Positions 32,627 to 41,209 of a stretch of DNA of 64,000 bases are shown piece by piece (position 1 is the first letter of the stretch; each line of letters starts with the position of its first letter). Where the stretch lies: assembly GCF_009184635.1 (NCBI RefSeq), contig NZ_WELI01000007.1, positions 186,001 to 250,000 on the forward strand. The letters run 5' to 3'. The translations under genes and the position numbers were made by a program. A model generated the notes under the pieces. The model did no database searches, was not told where the DNA came from, and saw only the letters and a list, made by a program, of their open reading frames with translations. Origin of the DNA: Rudanella paleaurantiibacter (GTDB taxonomy: Bacteria; Bacteroidota; Bacteroidia; Cytophagales; Spirosomataceae).

Positions 32627-34045
32627 ATGAGATACTGCTCTTTTCTGGTTTGTTTTTTTCTCTCGTTCCAGGTACTTGCCCAGCAGCCCACCCGCCCCAC
32701 AACTACTACGCAACCACAAACCGACACGCCCACTTCGCCTGTGCAACGTGCCTTACAGCGCACGGTAACACTGGACAATTTACCGCAGAAAGGCAGTTTA
32801 CTTTCTTTATCGGAGGTGGTCTCAACGGCCGTTGCCAATAATTACCAAATTCGGGTGAATCGCTCCCAGGAGCTGATTGCGCAGAACAACAACACGAAAG
32901 GGTTTGCTGGTTTTTACCCGACGGTCAATTTTACGTTTCAGAATAACCTCCTGGTGCAAAACCTCCGGCAGGATTTTTTCAACTTCAACGTACCTCCGCA
33001 GCGGCTTTATGGTGTTGTAAACCGAAATGCAACCGTTGGACCAGCGGCTACGTACACGCTTTTTAACGGGTTCGGTCGCGAGGCTACCCTCGCCCGGTTG
33101 GGGCAGCTGGTACGGGTGGCTGAAGTAAATACCCGCGCCAATATTGAACTGACTATTGCCGATGCCACCACTGCGTACTATGATGTGGTGCGGCAGCTCC
33201 AGCGGCTGATTGCGTTTCAGCAGGCGTTGGACATCTCCCGCGAACGACTCGAACTGGCGCGGGCAACCTATGAGGTAGGGACACGTTCGAAGGTTGATTT
33301 TCTGAGCGCTCAGGTCGACTATAACGCCGACAGTGCGGCCCTGATGACGCAGCAACTGAACCTGCGCAATGCAAAAGTGGTGCTGAACACGTTGTTGGTA
33401 CGTGAATTAGATACGGAGTTTGCCGTGCGCGATACAATCCTGGTCCGCTCTGATCTGTCGTTGCCCGACCTGCGCGAGTCGCTCAAACTGCAAAACCCAC
33501 AGTTGGCAGCTGCCGTGCTGAACCAGCGTTTGGCGGCTATCGATGTGCGTTTGGCTCGTTCTCAGCAGTACCCGCAGGTCGATTTGCTGGGCGGGTATAG
33601 TTTTTTACCCACCGATAACCAGGCTGGATTCGGAACGCGCCGGGGCCGTAACGAAACGTATTCGTTGGGTGTTCGGATGGTGCTGCCGTTGTACAACGGT
33701 GGGAATCTGAAACGTCAGCTTGCCAATGCCCGTATCAACGAGCGAATCACCGCCGATCAGACCGCCAATCAGCAATTACAACTGATGTCGGCCCTGGAGC
33801 AGTCGTACCAACAATACCGCAATAGTTTGGCTCAGCTTGCTCTGGAAGTTCAGAACTATCAGATTGCCCTTCAGAACGTAGATATTGCCTACGACCGCTA
33901 CCGGATTGGTAACTCTACGTTTGTGGAGTTCAGAGATGTGCAGCGGAATGCCCTGACGGCTCAGACGCGCCTGATCGACGCTTCTTTCAATGCCAAATCG
34001 GCCGAAATTGAACTGCTCCGCCTGAGCAGCAACATAACCAAGTAA
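32627..34045 (+). CDS. TolC-family outer-membrane efflux protein
   Basis: A 472-residue TolC/OEP protein with a signal peptide (MRYCSFLVCFFLSFQVLAQ). It has two OEP halves of long helices with hairpin strands: RVNRSQELIAQNNNTKGFAG and IELTIADATTAYYDV in the first; VLNQRLAAIDVRLARSQQYPQ and ALEQSYQQYRNSLAQLAL in the second. It forms the trimeric outer-membrane channel for tripartite efflux or type I export. No membrane fusion protein or pump gene is adjacent, so its partners lie elsewhere. A hairpin terminator follows. Confidence 0.93.
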   Translation: MRYCSFLVCFFLSFQVLAQQPTRPTTTTQPQTDTPTSPVQRALQRTVTLDNLPQKGSLLSLSEVVSTAVANNYQIRVNRSQELIAQNNNTKGFAGFYPTVNFTFQNNLLVQNLRQDFFNFNVPPQRLYGVVNRNATVGPAATYTLFNGFGREATLARLGQLVRVAEVNTRANIELTIADATTAYYDVVRQLQRLIAFQQALDISRERLELARATYEVGTRSKVDFLSAQVDYNADSAALMTQQLNLRNAKVVLNTLLVRELDTEFAVRDTILVRSDLSLPDLRESLKLQNPQLAAAVLNQRLAAIDVRLARSQQYPQVDLLGGYSFLPTDNQAGFGTRRGRNETYSLGVRMVLPLYNGGNLKRQLANARINERITADQTANQQLQLMSALEQSYQQYRNSLAQLALEVQNYQIALQNVDIAYDRYRIGNSTFVEFRDVQRNALTAQTRLIDASFNAKSAEIELLRLSSNITK

Positions 34046-34061
34046 TCGTTTCTGCGTTTAT

Positions 34062-34140
34062 AAAATCGTAACCAGACTGAGGGAGCGGATGGGGCTGTGA
34101 AGCCGCTATTTCTGATTCCTGTAGTCCGGTTACGATTTTT
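34062..34140 (+). terminator. Branched terminator after the TolC-like gene
   Basis: Arms 34062-34078 and 34123-34139 pair with one mismatch over 17 bases and end in a T-run; an inner hairpin (AGCGG/CCGCT) fills the long loop. Confidence 0.75.
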
Positions 34141-34180
34141 CGTTTAGCCCCGGCACCGGAGCTAACCTATCGCAGATACC

Positions 34181-34873
34181 ATGAAAGAGCCTGTACAACC
34201 CTTCGACTGGCACCGGATTCTTATCCATGATTTTCCGTGGATGTACCTGGGCGAAGTGGCTCTCCGTACCGCCATTATGTTTACGGTGGTGTTGCTGGCG
34301 CTGACCATATCGGGTAAGCGGTCGGTGAAACAATTGTCGGTGTATGAGCTGGTGTTGCTGATTGGGTTGGGCTCAGCTGCGGGCGATCCTATGTTTTACG
34401 ATGATGTCCCGCTGAGTACGCCTATCGTTGTGTTTGTGGTCATGATGGGCTGCTACAAAATCATCACCCGCCTGAGCGATAAGAACCGGCGGCTTCGCGA
34501 AAGTCTTGAAGGCAAGCCCGTGTACGTGATCCAGAACGGATGTATCGAAACCCGCAACTTCGACGAAGAAGACCTCGGGCAAGACGAACTCTTCTCTGAA
34601 CTGCGGCAGGGTGGTATTGAGCATTTGGGGCAGGTTCGGCTGGCTATTCTGGAGCCGAATGGCCAATTAAGCGTTTTTCGGTCGACGGACGATGTGGGTA
34701 AACCGGGGTTGCCTATTTTGCCCCATCTGCTACGGCTCGAAACAGATACGCTGGTGGTGCCTGGTCAATATGCCTGCACAACCTGTGGGCACGTACAGCC
34801 GTTTGAAGGGACTGAAACCCAACCTGCCTGCCGTCAGTGTGGCCACCACCATTGGGTAAAAGCTATGGGCTGA
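34181..34873 (+). CDS. DUF421 (YetF-like) membrane protein with C-terminal zinc ribbon
   Basis: A 230-residue protein. Two to three membrane helices (residues about 25-100, including AIMFTVVLLALTISGK and SVYELVLLIGLGSAAGD) precede the YetF domain proper (about 105-180, RESLEGKPVYVIQNG and EELFSELRQGGIEHLGQVR). An added tail has two CxxC pairs (YACTTCG and ACRQCG), so a rubredoxin-like or zinc-ribbon element fused to the YetF domain. YetF proteins are poorly understood. The gene overlaps the convergent topoisomerase IB gene by 11 bases at the stops. Confidence 0.85.
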   Translation: MKEPVQPFDWHRILIHDFPWMYLGEVALRTAIMFTVVLLALTISGKRSVKQLSVYELVLLIGLGSAAGDPMFYDDVPLSTPIVVFVVMMGCYKIITRLSDKNRRLRESLEGKPVYVIQNGCIETRNFDEEDLGQDELFSELRQGGIEHLGQVRLAILEPNGQLSVFRSTDDVGKPGLPILPHLLRLETDTLVVPGQYACTTCGHVQPFEGTETQPACRQCGHHHWVKAMG

Positions 34874-35993
34874 CGGTGTTGGGCCGGGCGCGCGTAGTGG
34901 GGGCCGCCGAACGCGTATTGGTTTGTTTGACAACCGTTTTGGCCTGATCGGTCAGGAACTTCAACAGTAATTTTTCGACGCCATCCAGCCCGTACGGACT
35001 CGTTTGCCGAAACCGGTTGCGGTGTTCAATGTACGGGTTGAGGTCCTGACACTCGTAGGCTTCCAGAATCTGCGGATGTACGTAATGTTTCCGGCAAACG
35101 GTGCGGGTGTTGCCCAGCCGGTGCGATACCTCATCGAGTACAGTGTTTACATTCTTCTTGGCTTCCTTTTCCGTTGTGCAGGGCTCCAGCTCAACCAGTA
35201 ACCGAAGCGCATTGACGGTGCCGGCCCAGGTGCGGAAGTCTTTTGCCGAAAAGCTATCGCCCATGACGTCCTGCAAGTACTCGTTGACCATACCCGAATC
35301 AATACTGCGTCGTTCACCGGTTTCGTCGAAGTACTGAAAAAGCTCTTTACCGGGAATATCACGGCAGGCTTTCACCAATCGCGACAGTCGTCGGTCGTGC
35401 AGCGTAATGTCGTGGTAAATGCCTTTTTTGCCTTTAAAGCTGAAACGAAGTTGGGCACCCTGCATTTTCACGTGCCGGTCTTTCAGCGTGGTAAGGCCAT
35501 ACGAACCGTATTCTTTCTCGTACGCTGCGTTGCCGATTCGAATCAGGGTATGCTCCATGACGCTCAGAGCGATGGCAATCACTTTGTCGCGCGGAAGCCC
35601 CGTTTTTTTGAGGTCCTGCTCAATTTGCTGACGTAACAGCGGCAGTTTCTGGCCAAACGAGATCATGCGAAAAAACTTGGTTTCGCTCCGAATGGCGTTC
35701 CAATTGGCGTGGTAGCGGTATTGTTTACGGTTTTTAGTATCAATGCCCGTTGCCTGTAGGTGACCATTAGGCTTGGCGCAAATCCATACCTTCTCCCAGG
35801 CCGGGGGAAGGGCCATGTTGCTGATTCGGGTCAGTGTGGCGTCATCATCAATGGGTTGGCCATCCGGTGCCAGGTACGTGAATCGGTCACCTTGCCGTTG
35901 CCGCGAAATGCCCGGCATGGTATCAGAAGTGTACTGAAGTTTGGCGGCTTTAGCGGCTTTGACCGGGTCTTCGGCCAGTTCCAATAAATTCAT
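34863..35993 (-). CDS. Type IB DNA topoisomerase (poxvirus-like)
   Basis: A 376-residue type IB topoisomerase. The N-terminal domain (about 1-95) is followed by the catalytic domain with all five key positions: Arg152 (LIRIGNAAY), Lys171 (TLKDRHV), Arg254 (DFRTWAG), a His in VSHRLGNT (about 291), and the nucleophile Tyr304 (CRKHY). Such bacterial enzymes relax positive and negative supercoils without ATP. They occur in scattered bacteria, including many Bacteroidota. The C-terminal 60 residues are basic and low-complexity. I use ATG 35993; the longer frame has no extra conserved part. Confidence 0.92.
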   Translation of the reverse strand: MNLLELAEDPVKAAKAAKLQYTSDTMPGISRQRQGDRFTYLAPDGQPIDDDATLTRISNMALPPAWEKVWICAKPNGHLQATGIDTKNRKQYRYHANWNAIRSETKFFRMISFGQKLPLLRQQIEQDLKKTGLPRDKVIAIALSVMEHTLIRIGNAAYEKEYGSYGLTTLKDRHVKMQGAQLRFSFKGKKGIYHDITLHDRRLSRLVKACRDIPGKELFQYFDETGERRSIDSGMVNEYLQDVMGDSFSAKDFRTWAGTVNALRLLVELEPCTTEKEAKKNVNTVLDEVSHRLGNTRTVCRKHYVHPQILEAYECQDLNPYIEHRNRFRQTSPYGLDGVEKLLLKFLTDQAKTVVKQTNTRSAAPTTRARPNTVSP

Positions 35994-36082
35994 TCGCGTG
36001 TAGTTGTTGAGTATAACAACTAAACCCACGCAGGGGCGTGACGGTTTATTTGGCTAATATGATTTCCGGGGGCGTGGCCAAC

Positions 36083-36658
36083 CTATCGCTGCACCGCCTT
36101 ACCGAACCCAAGCAACGAGAGCGCCAGCATGTAATGATAAAAATCGGTGGGGTGCATTAGTTGTGAAAACGACTCCGCCTTGGTGGCAATGGCCGCCAGC
36201 ATGACGGCAATTACAATCCAGAGTGCGTTGGGTACCCGGCGCATGAGGCCAAACACGCCCAGCAGCATCACGAGCAAAATACCGAGCGAAGAAGACACCG
36301 GCCGAAATACGCGTACATCGGGTAGTAACAGCACCACAAACAGAAACAGGCCCATTACCAGGGTCATCACAAACGGGATAAGCGTTACCGTTCGGCGCAT
36401 TACCAGGGCCCAGGTGGCCATTACGACACAGACAATTCCGAGCGTGCTGGCCAACGTTTGCAACGATTCGTGCAGGGCCTCCAGATTTTCGACACCGGCA
36501 AAGCGGGCAGTACCGGCGATGGCCGCCAGCGAAATGGTCAGTAAAAAAAAGCCCCAAAGCAACCGATTATAGAAAGGCAGGTGACCAAAAAAATGCCAGA
36601 AAACACCAACGCCCGTGATGGCCAAAGCCGCGTCGGAAATGACGTGCGAAAGAATCAT
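36083..36658 (-). CDS. Multi-pass membrane protein of unknown function
   Basis: A 191-residue protein made almost wholly of membrane helices, about six or seven (for example LLWGFFLLTISLAAIAG, TLGIVCVVMATWALVM, LIPFVMTLVMGLFLFVVLLL, ALWIVIAVMLAAIATKA). A few charged residues lie at the ends and in the loop VSDAALAITGVG, where conserved His residues could sit (VISDA, WHFFGHL). Resembles DUF6962-like proteins, but I am not certain. Divergent from sucD: its start lies in the sucD promoter area. Confidence 0.65.
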   Translation of the reverse strand: MILSHVISDAALAITGVGVFWHFFGHLPFYNRLLWGFFLLTISLAAIAGTARFAGVENLEALHESLQTLASTLGIVCVVMATWALVMRRTVTLIPFVMTLVMGLFLFVVLLLPDVRVFRPVSSSLGILLVMLLGVFGLMRRVPNALWIVIAVMLAAIATKAESFSQLMHPTDFYHYMLALSLLGFGKAVQR

Positions 36659-36682
36659 GCCGAAATGTACAGAAAATAGTCA

Positions 36683-36712
36683 TTGGTCTTTCCGGCTTTC
36701 CCTCTACTTTTG
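36683..36712 (+). promoter_or_regulatory. Promoter of sucD
   Basis: TTG at 36683-36685, 19 bases, TACTTTTG at 36705-36712: full Bacteroidota housekeeping consensus, about 75 bases before the start codon. Confidence 0.65.
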
Positions 36713-36786
36713 CGAGGCTTTTTATTGGTGCTGTTTGAGGTTACGGTCAACGATTCGGCATCTAAAATCAACGATTTACGAGCAAC

Positions 36787-37665
36787 ATGAGCGTATTAGT
36801 CAACAAGAACTCAAAAGTTATCGTCCAGGGCTTTACTGGTTCGGAGGGTAGTTTCCATGCCCAGCAGATGATGGAATACGGCACCAACGTGGTTGGCGGT
36901 GTCACACCCGGCAAAGGAGGACAAACGCACCTCGACCGCCCGGTGTTCAATACCGTACGGGATGCTGTGGAGCAGACCGGCGCCGATGTGTCGATTATTT
37001 TTGTGCCCCCCGCTTTCGCGGCCGACGCCATAATGGAAGCTGCCGATGCAGGTATTCAGGTGATTGTATGTATCACCGAGGGTATTCCGACCGAAGATAT
37101 GGTGATGGCCAAAAATTATCTGGCCGGCAAAACCTGCCGCCTGATCGGGCCTAACTGCCCCGGTGTGATGACGGCCGAAGAGTGCAAGGTTGGGATTATG
37201 CCCGGCTTCATTTTCAAGAAAGGTACGGTTGGTATCGTTTCTAAGTCAGGTACGCTTACGTACGAAGCTGTTGACCAATTGACCAAAGCGGGTCTGGGCC
37301 AAACAACGGCGATCGGTATCGGTGGTGATCCCATTATCGGTACGACCACTAAAGAAGCCGTTGAACTCCTGATGAACGACCCCGAAACGGAAGCCATCGT
37401 GATGATTGGTGAAATTGGTGGGGGTATGGAGGCTGAGGCCGCCCGTTGGATCAAAGCCGACGGCAACCGGAAACCGGTAGTTGGCTTTATTGCTGGTCAA
37501 ACCGCGCCCAAGGGCCGCCGTATGGGCCATGCCGGTGCTATTGTTGGTGGGGCTGACGATACAGCAGCTGCCAAAATGGCTATCATGCGTGAGTGCGGTA
37601 TTCACGTAGTGGAGTCGCCAGCCCTTATCGGCGAAACCATGCTGAAGGCCCTCGGTAAAAATTAA
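36787..37665 (+). CDS. sucD: Succinyl-CoA synthetase (ADP/GDP-forming) alpha subunit
   Basis: A 292-residue alpha subunit. It has the CoA-binding Rossmann domain ([19 protein letters not shown] and [10 protein letters not shown]) and the second domain with the phospho-His loop [12 protein letters not shown] (about residue 240-251, His active). The complex makes or uses succinyl-CoA in the TCA cycle. sucC is not nearby, so the two subunits are encoded apart, as in many Bacteroidota. It is followed closely by the DUF4271 gene. Confidence 0.96.
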   Translation: MSVLVNKNSKVIVQGFTGSEGSFHAQQMMEYGTNVVGGVTPGKGGQTHLDRPVFNTVRDAVEQTGADVSIIFVPPAFAADAIMEAADAGIQVIVCITEGIPTEDMVMAKNYLAGKTCRLIGPNCPGVMTAEECKVGIMPGFIFKKGTVGIVSKSGTLTYEAVDQLTKAGLGQTTAIGIGGDPIIGTTTKEAVELLMNDPETEAIVMIGEIGGGMEAEAARWIKADGNRKPVVGFIAGQTAPKGRRMGHAGAIVGGADDTAAAKMAIMRECGIHVVESPALIGETMLKALGKN

Positions 37666-37667
37666 TG

Positions 37668-37801
37668 AACGAGTGAAAGAGCAGAAGAGCGATGGCCCAA
37701 TGGGCCGTGTGGTGAAAGAGCAAACACAGAAGACGAACGGATGGATACGACGGGGTCTTGCTGTACTCGCTCTTTCACTTCTTCACTCGTTTGCTCTTTC
37801 G
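37668..37801. repeat. Word-repeat hairpin at the 5' end of the DUF4271 gene
   Basis: GTGAAAGAGC (37673-37682) and GTGAAAGAGCAAAC (37712-37725) match the complementary GCTCTTTCAC (37769-37778) and GTTTGCTCTTTC (37789-37800); AACGAGTGAA (37668-37677) matches TTCACTCGTT (37782-37791). The words allow several alternative long stems. Confidence 0.7.
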
Positions 37802-38917
37802 CTTTTTGCACAAACTACCCGCAATGGCGTTGGCCCCGAACAGCGCTACTATGCCGTACACAGCTTTGCCGACGACTGGCTTGTGTACGATGAGGCTGCC
37901 AAAGCCTACGTTCCTTACCTCCCCGAAATTCATGCCGATGCCCCCGCGGTAAGTGCTTCCATTGATCTGGAAAGTAACCGGCATTATCAGCTCCTCCTGT
38001 ACACCGATACCGATACGTATGTGTTTATCAATGCCGCCCTGAAAAAGCAGCTGTTGGGTGGCCGGTGGTACACATTTTCGATTGATAGCCTGTATAATGC
38101 CTACCGACAACCGAGAGTGCTGCTTTCCATCTACGGGTCGGCGGGTGTAGCTGGCAAGCAGATGATTATGGGGTATCCCAAATCGATTTTGCAGAAGCCT
38201 GTCGTATTGAGCGACGACAATCTGAGCGTACGGCCCCGGACTTTTTCGGTGTATCAAAATTTTTTCGGGCTTGGCCTGCTCTTCCTGCTGGCTATTCATG
38301 CCCTGTTGTTTAGCCTGTACCGGCGGGCGTTTCTGGTCCTGTACGACCCCCGCGATTTATTTGCGCTGCGCGTTCGGGATGAGTCATTCCTCATTAACCG
38401 CCCCCTTAGCCGCACGGTACTCTTGTTTTTGCTCAGCCTCAGTTTTGTGATGGGCTATCTGTTCCTGTTTGTGCAGAGCCGCAACGTCAATGTGTTCTCG
38501 TCGCGTACCTTACTGCTTGATCAACAGAATTTTGGGGCTTTGTTACTCTATTACCTGTTGGTCAGCGTACTGGTGTTTCTGTCGTTTCTGGGCAAATATT
38601 TGATGTTGCAGGTTGTCGGGAGCCTGTACCGATTCGAGAGCGTGGTCAATATTCACTTCTTCAAAGTTGTTCAGTCATCGCTACTGTTCTTTACAGCCAT
38701 TGGCTTTCTGGCGACCATTGTGATTTTCAATGGCCCTACTATCGAAAACCTCACTAATTACCTGTTAATCCCGTTTACGGTCTTCTATCTGGTGCGGTTA
38801 GTCCTTTTGTATTTGGTTATACGAGCTCAGGCACCTATCAAAAGTCTTTATTTAATTTCGTACCTTTGCATCGTTGAATTAGTGCCCTTGCTAATTGGTG
38901 TGCGGTTTGCACTGTAA
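37700..38917 (+). CDS. DUF4271-type membrane protein
   Basis: A 405-residue protein (432 bases shorter start options exist: GTG at 37673 gives 414). N-terminal signal LAVLALSLLHSFALSLFAQ, a beta-rich periplasmic part (about 40-180), then about six membrane helices (for example LGLLFLLAIHALLFSLY, VLLFLLSLSFVMGYLFLF, LYYLLVSVLVFLSFLG). This is the layout of DUF4271 proteins, which sit next to hemD in many Bacteroidota; their role is unknown. The signal region is encoded by a word-repeat hairpin. hemD's likely promoter lies in its last 60 bases. Confidence 0.75.
   Translation: MGRVVKEQTQKTNGWIRRGLAVLALSLLHSFALSLFAQTTRNGVGPEQRYYAVHSFADDWLVYDEAAKAYVPYLPEIHADAPAVSASIDLESNRHYQLLLYTDTDTYVFINAALKKQLLGGRWYTFSIDSLYNAYRQPRVLLSIYGSAGVAGKQMIMGYPKSILQKPVVLSDDNLSVRPRTFSVYQNFFGLGLLFLLAIHALLFSLYRRAFLVLYDPRDLFALRVRDESFLINRPLSRTVLLFLLSLSFVMGYLFLFVQSRNVNVFSSRTLLLDQQNFGALLLYYLLVSVLVFLSFLGKYLMLQVVGSLYRFESVVNIHFFKVVQSSLLFFTAIGFLATIVIFNGPTIENLTNYLLIPFTVFYLVRLVLLYLVIRAQAPIKSLYLISYLCIVELVPLLIGVRFAL
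38861..38868 (+). promoter_or_regulatory. -7 element TACCTTTG for hemD, inside the DUF4271 gene
   Basis: Exact TAnnTTTG, about 140 bases before the chosen hemD start and within the upstream coding region; -33 unclear. Confidence 0.45.
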
Positions 38918-39004
38918 GGTTCTCCTTCTTTTATCAAGTCAACCGCAATGCATCAGGAGGCTTGCTGGCATCTAAGCTTCGAATCGTATAACGAGGTTTA
39001 TTCA

Positions 39005-39787
39005 ATGAACGAAACAAGCACCCAGCAATCAGAAAATCGGTTAACGAAGGTTTCGAGCGTCTTAGTTACTCAATCCAGACCTGACGAAAAATCTCCTTAT
39101 TTCGACTTAGCCAGCAAGTACAATCTTACCATAGACTTCCGACCATTTATTCAAATCCAGGGCGTATCGTACAAAGATTTCCGTAAACAAAAGATCAACA
39201 TTCTTGATCACACGGCCATTATTTTCACGAGCCGTAACGCGATTGATCACTTTTTCCGTATCTGCCAGGAAGGTCGGGTAGAGGTGCCTGCCGATATGAA
39301 GTACTTCTGTATTTCGGAGCAGACCGCCAACTACCTCCAGAAGTACATTGTGATTCGGAAGCGGAAAATCTTCACCGGCACCAAAACGGCGGCCGAACTG
39401 ATGGAAATCATCAAGAAGCACAAAACCGAGAAGTTTTTGTTTCCGTGTTCCAACATTCGCCGAAATGATATTCCGGAGTTTATGGATACAAGTGCGTTGC
39501 ACTTTACCGAAGCGGTCATGTACGAAACAGTACCCACCGATCTGTCGGACCTGGATATTAAGTCGTTTGACATCATTGCCTTCTTTAGCCCGTCGGGTGT
39601 AACTTCACTGTTTAGCAACTTTCCTGATTTTCAGCAGAATGGAACCCGGATGGCGGCTTTCGGACCTACTACTGCCAAGGCAATTAAAGAAGCGGGCCTG
39701 ACGCTCGACATCGAAGCTCCGCTACCCAATGCACCCTCTATGAACGGTGCGCTCGAATTGTATATCAAAAAAGCCAACAATCTGTAG
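39005..39787 (+). CDS. hemD: Uroporphyrinogen-III synthase-like protein
   Basis: A 260-residue HemD-fold protein: two alpha/beta domains with the typical sequence sparsity. LVTQSRPDEKSPYFDLASKY begins domain 1; IIFTSRNAIDHFF (about 74-86), SEQTANYLQKY, and AFFSPSGVTSLFSNF (about 198-212) plus AAFGPTTAKAIKEAGL (about 217-232) are the usual conserved HemD elements. It would close hydroxymethylbilane to uroporphyrinogen III in haem synthesis; some Bacteroidota homologues have been seen as moonlighting or divergent. An in-frame ATG at 38948 adds 19 residues. Terminator follows. Confidence 0.85.
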   Translation: MNETSTQQSENRLTKVSSVLVTQSRPDEKSPYFDLASKYNLTIDFRPFIQIQGVSYKDFRKQKINILDHTAIIFTSRNAIDHFFRICQEGRVEVPADMKYFCISEQTANYLQKYIVIRKRKIFTGTKTAAELMEIIKKHKTEKFLFPCSNIRRNDIPEFMDTSALHFTEAVMYETVPTDLSDLDIKSFDIIAFFSPSGVTSLFSNFPDFQQNGTRMAAFGPTTAKAIKEAGLTLDIEAPLPNAPSMNGALELYIKKANNL

Positions 39788-39805
39788 GCTCAGTAAGTTA
39801 GCATA

Positions 39806-39838
39806 GGAGGTCAGGCGTTTGCGTCTGACCTCTTTTTT
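39806..39838 (+). terminator. Terminator after hemD
   Basis: Arms 39807-39817 and 39822-39832 pair (one wobble) with a TTTG loop and T-run. Confidence 0.9.
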
Positions 39839-39984
39839 GTTTCAATATTTTCTGTCTATACTGCGTTTAGATTTAAAGTCATTTATTGACAATGGCCCGT
39901 GGTCTGGGTTCGTAACCCATCAGCTACGGGCAACCGGGAATAACCAGTGATCAATTGACCTAGAAACTTTACACGGCCAGCTTT

Positions 39985-40947
39985 ATGGGGCGCATTGTTT
40001 ACGCATTACTATCACTGCTTTTGTTGGGCGCAAGCGGGTTTGTGCACGCCCAAAACGACCCTCAGTTTAGCATGTACATGTTTAATCCGCTGTATTACAA
40101 CCCAGCGGGGGCAGGGTCGGAGGGAGTGCCGCGCTTTCAGTTGGTGCACCGTACCCAGTGGGCCGGGTATCAGCCAACCGTTACCGACAATGGCGGAGGC
40201 CCAAGTACGCAACTCTTCTCGTTCAACATGCCTCTGGATAAAATTAAGGGCGGGGTCGGCATTTATGCCATGAACGACCGGCTTGGGCCGGCCATTAATC
40301 AGGCGGTGCAGGTTTCGTATGCGTACCGGATGGCGTTGAAAAATGGTACACTGGCCATAGGCGTACAGGGTGGCATGTACAACCGGGGTTTTGATTTTGG
40401 TCAGTTTCGCCCTAACGAGCCTGACCCGCTACTCCAGCAGGGCCGTATTACGCAGGCCCGACCCGACCTGGGGGCTGGCGTTTATTACAATACGGTCGAC
40501 TACTGGGTGGGGGTAAGTGTCTTGCACATCAACCAACCAGCTTTCCGGCTTGGTACCGACCGTCTGGTAGTGCCTCAGGAGCGAACTGCTTACCTGACGG
40601 CTGGTTATCGGCTTGGTTTTGGCTATGACTTGGATCTGCAGCCGTCGGTCTTAGTAGCAATGGCTACACCGACTACCAAAACGGCCATCTCGGCCAATAT
40701 TCTGGCTACGTATCAGCAACGGTACTGGGCTGGGCTGGGGTACCGAGTAGGCGATGCGCTAATGGCTACGGTAGGGGTAAGCCTGCTACGGAATAATGCC
40801 TTACGCTTTGGGTATGCGTTCGATTTTACCACGAATACTTTTGCCAATAAAGCACCCACCTCCCACGAAATTTTGCTTAGTTACTCATTACCGCCTATTG
40901 ATGCCCGCAAAAAGCCCATTATTCGTACCCCGCGTTTCCGGTATTGA
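39985..40947 (+). CDS. Type IX secretion system PorP/SprF family protein
   Basis: A 320-residue outer-membrane beta-barrel with signal peptide (ending GFVHAQ). The mature N-terminus NDPQFSMYMFNPLYYNPAGAG is the PorP/SprF hallmark, followed by alternating strands and an aromatic end (PRFRY). PorP/SprF proteins sit at the T9SS core and bind or guide cargo, often encoded beside SprB-like adhesins or with gldK. Here it lies directly before gldK-gldL-gldM-gldN, 260 bases upstream on the same strand, as in many Bacteroidota. The exact paralogue cannot be set from sequence. Confidence 0.9.
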   Translation: MGRIVYALLSLLLLGASGFVHAQNDPQFSMYMFNPLYYNPAGAGSEGVPRFQLVHRTQWAGYQPTVTDNGGGPSTQLFSFNMPLDKIKGGVGIYAMNDRLGPAINQAVQVSYAYRMALKNGTLAIGVQGGMYNRGFDFGQFRPNEPDPLLQQGRITQARPDLGAGVYYNTVDYWVGVSVLHINQPAFRLGTDRLVVPQERTAYLTAGYRLGFGYDLDLQPSVLVAMATPTTKTAISANILATYQQRYWAGLGYRVGDALMATVGVSLLRNNALRFGYAFDFTTNTFANKAPTSHEILLSYSLPPIDARKKPIIRTPRFRY

Positions 40948-41038
40948 AAATACGGCTAATAGGTAAGTAGACTTGCTTAAATCGGCTCAGATAGACAAAT
41001 TGGCCCTATTATTGTTAGGCTGTTTGCAGGTAGGGTAG

Positions 41039-41046
41039 TAATTTTG
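41039..41046 (+). promoter_or_regulatory. Possible -7 element TAATTTTG before gldK
   Basis: Exact TAnnTTTG, about 165 bases before gldK; -33 does not fit well. The leader carries a small stem ACCGAAC/GTTCGGT (41148-41176). Confidence 0.3.
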
Positions 41047-41209
41047 AGGGATTGACCCTTGATAATGACCTTGTTTTCACCTGTTTTTAATTGGTAAATA
41101 GTACCCGAAGTCTAATTTTTTCGCCTGTACGGCATAACAATACAATAACCGAACGGATTTTCGTTTTTAGTTCGGTCTTGCACAAGAAGAAAATAAGTAC
41201 GCTACTGAC

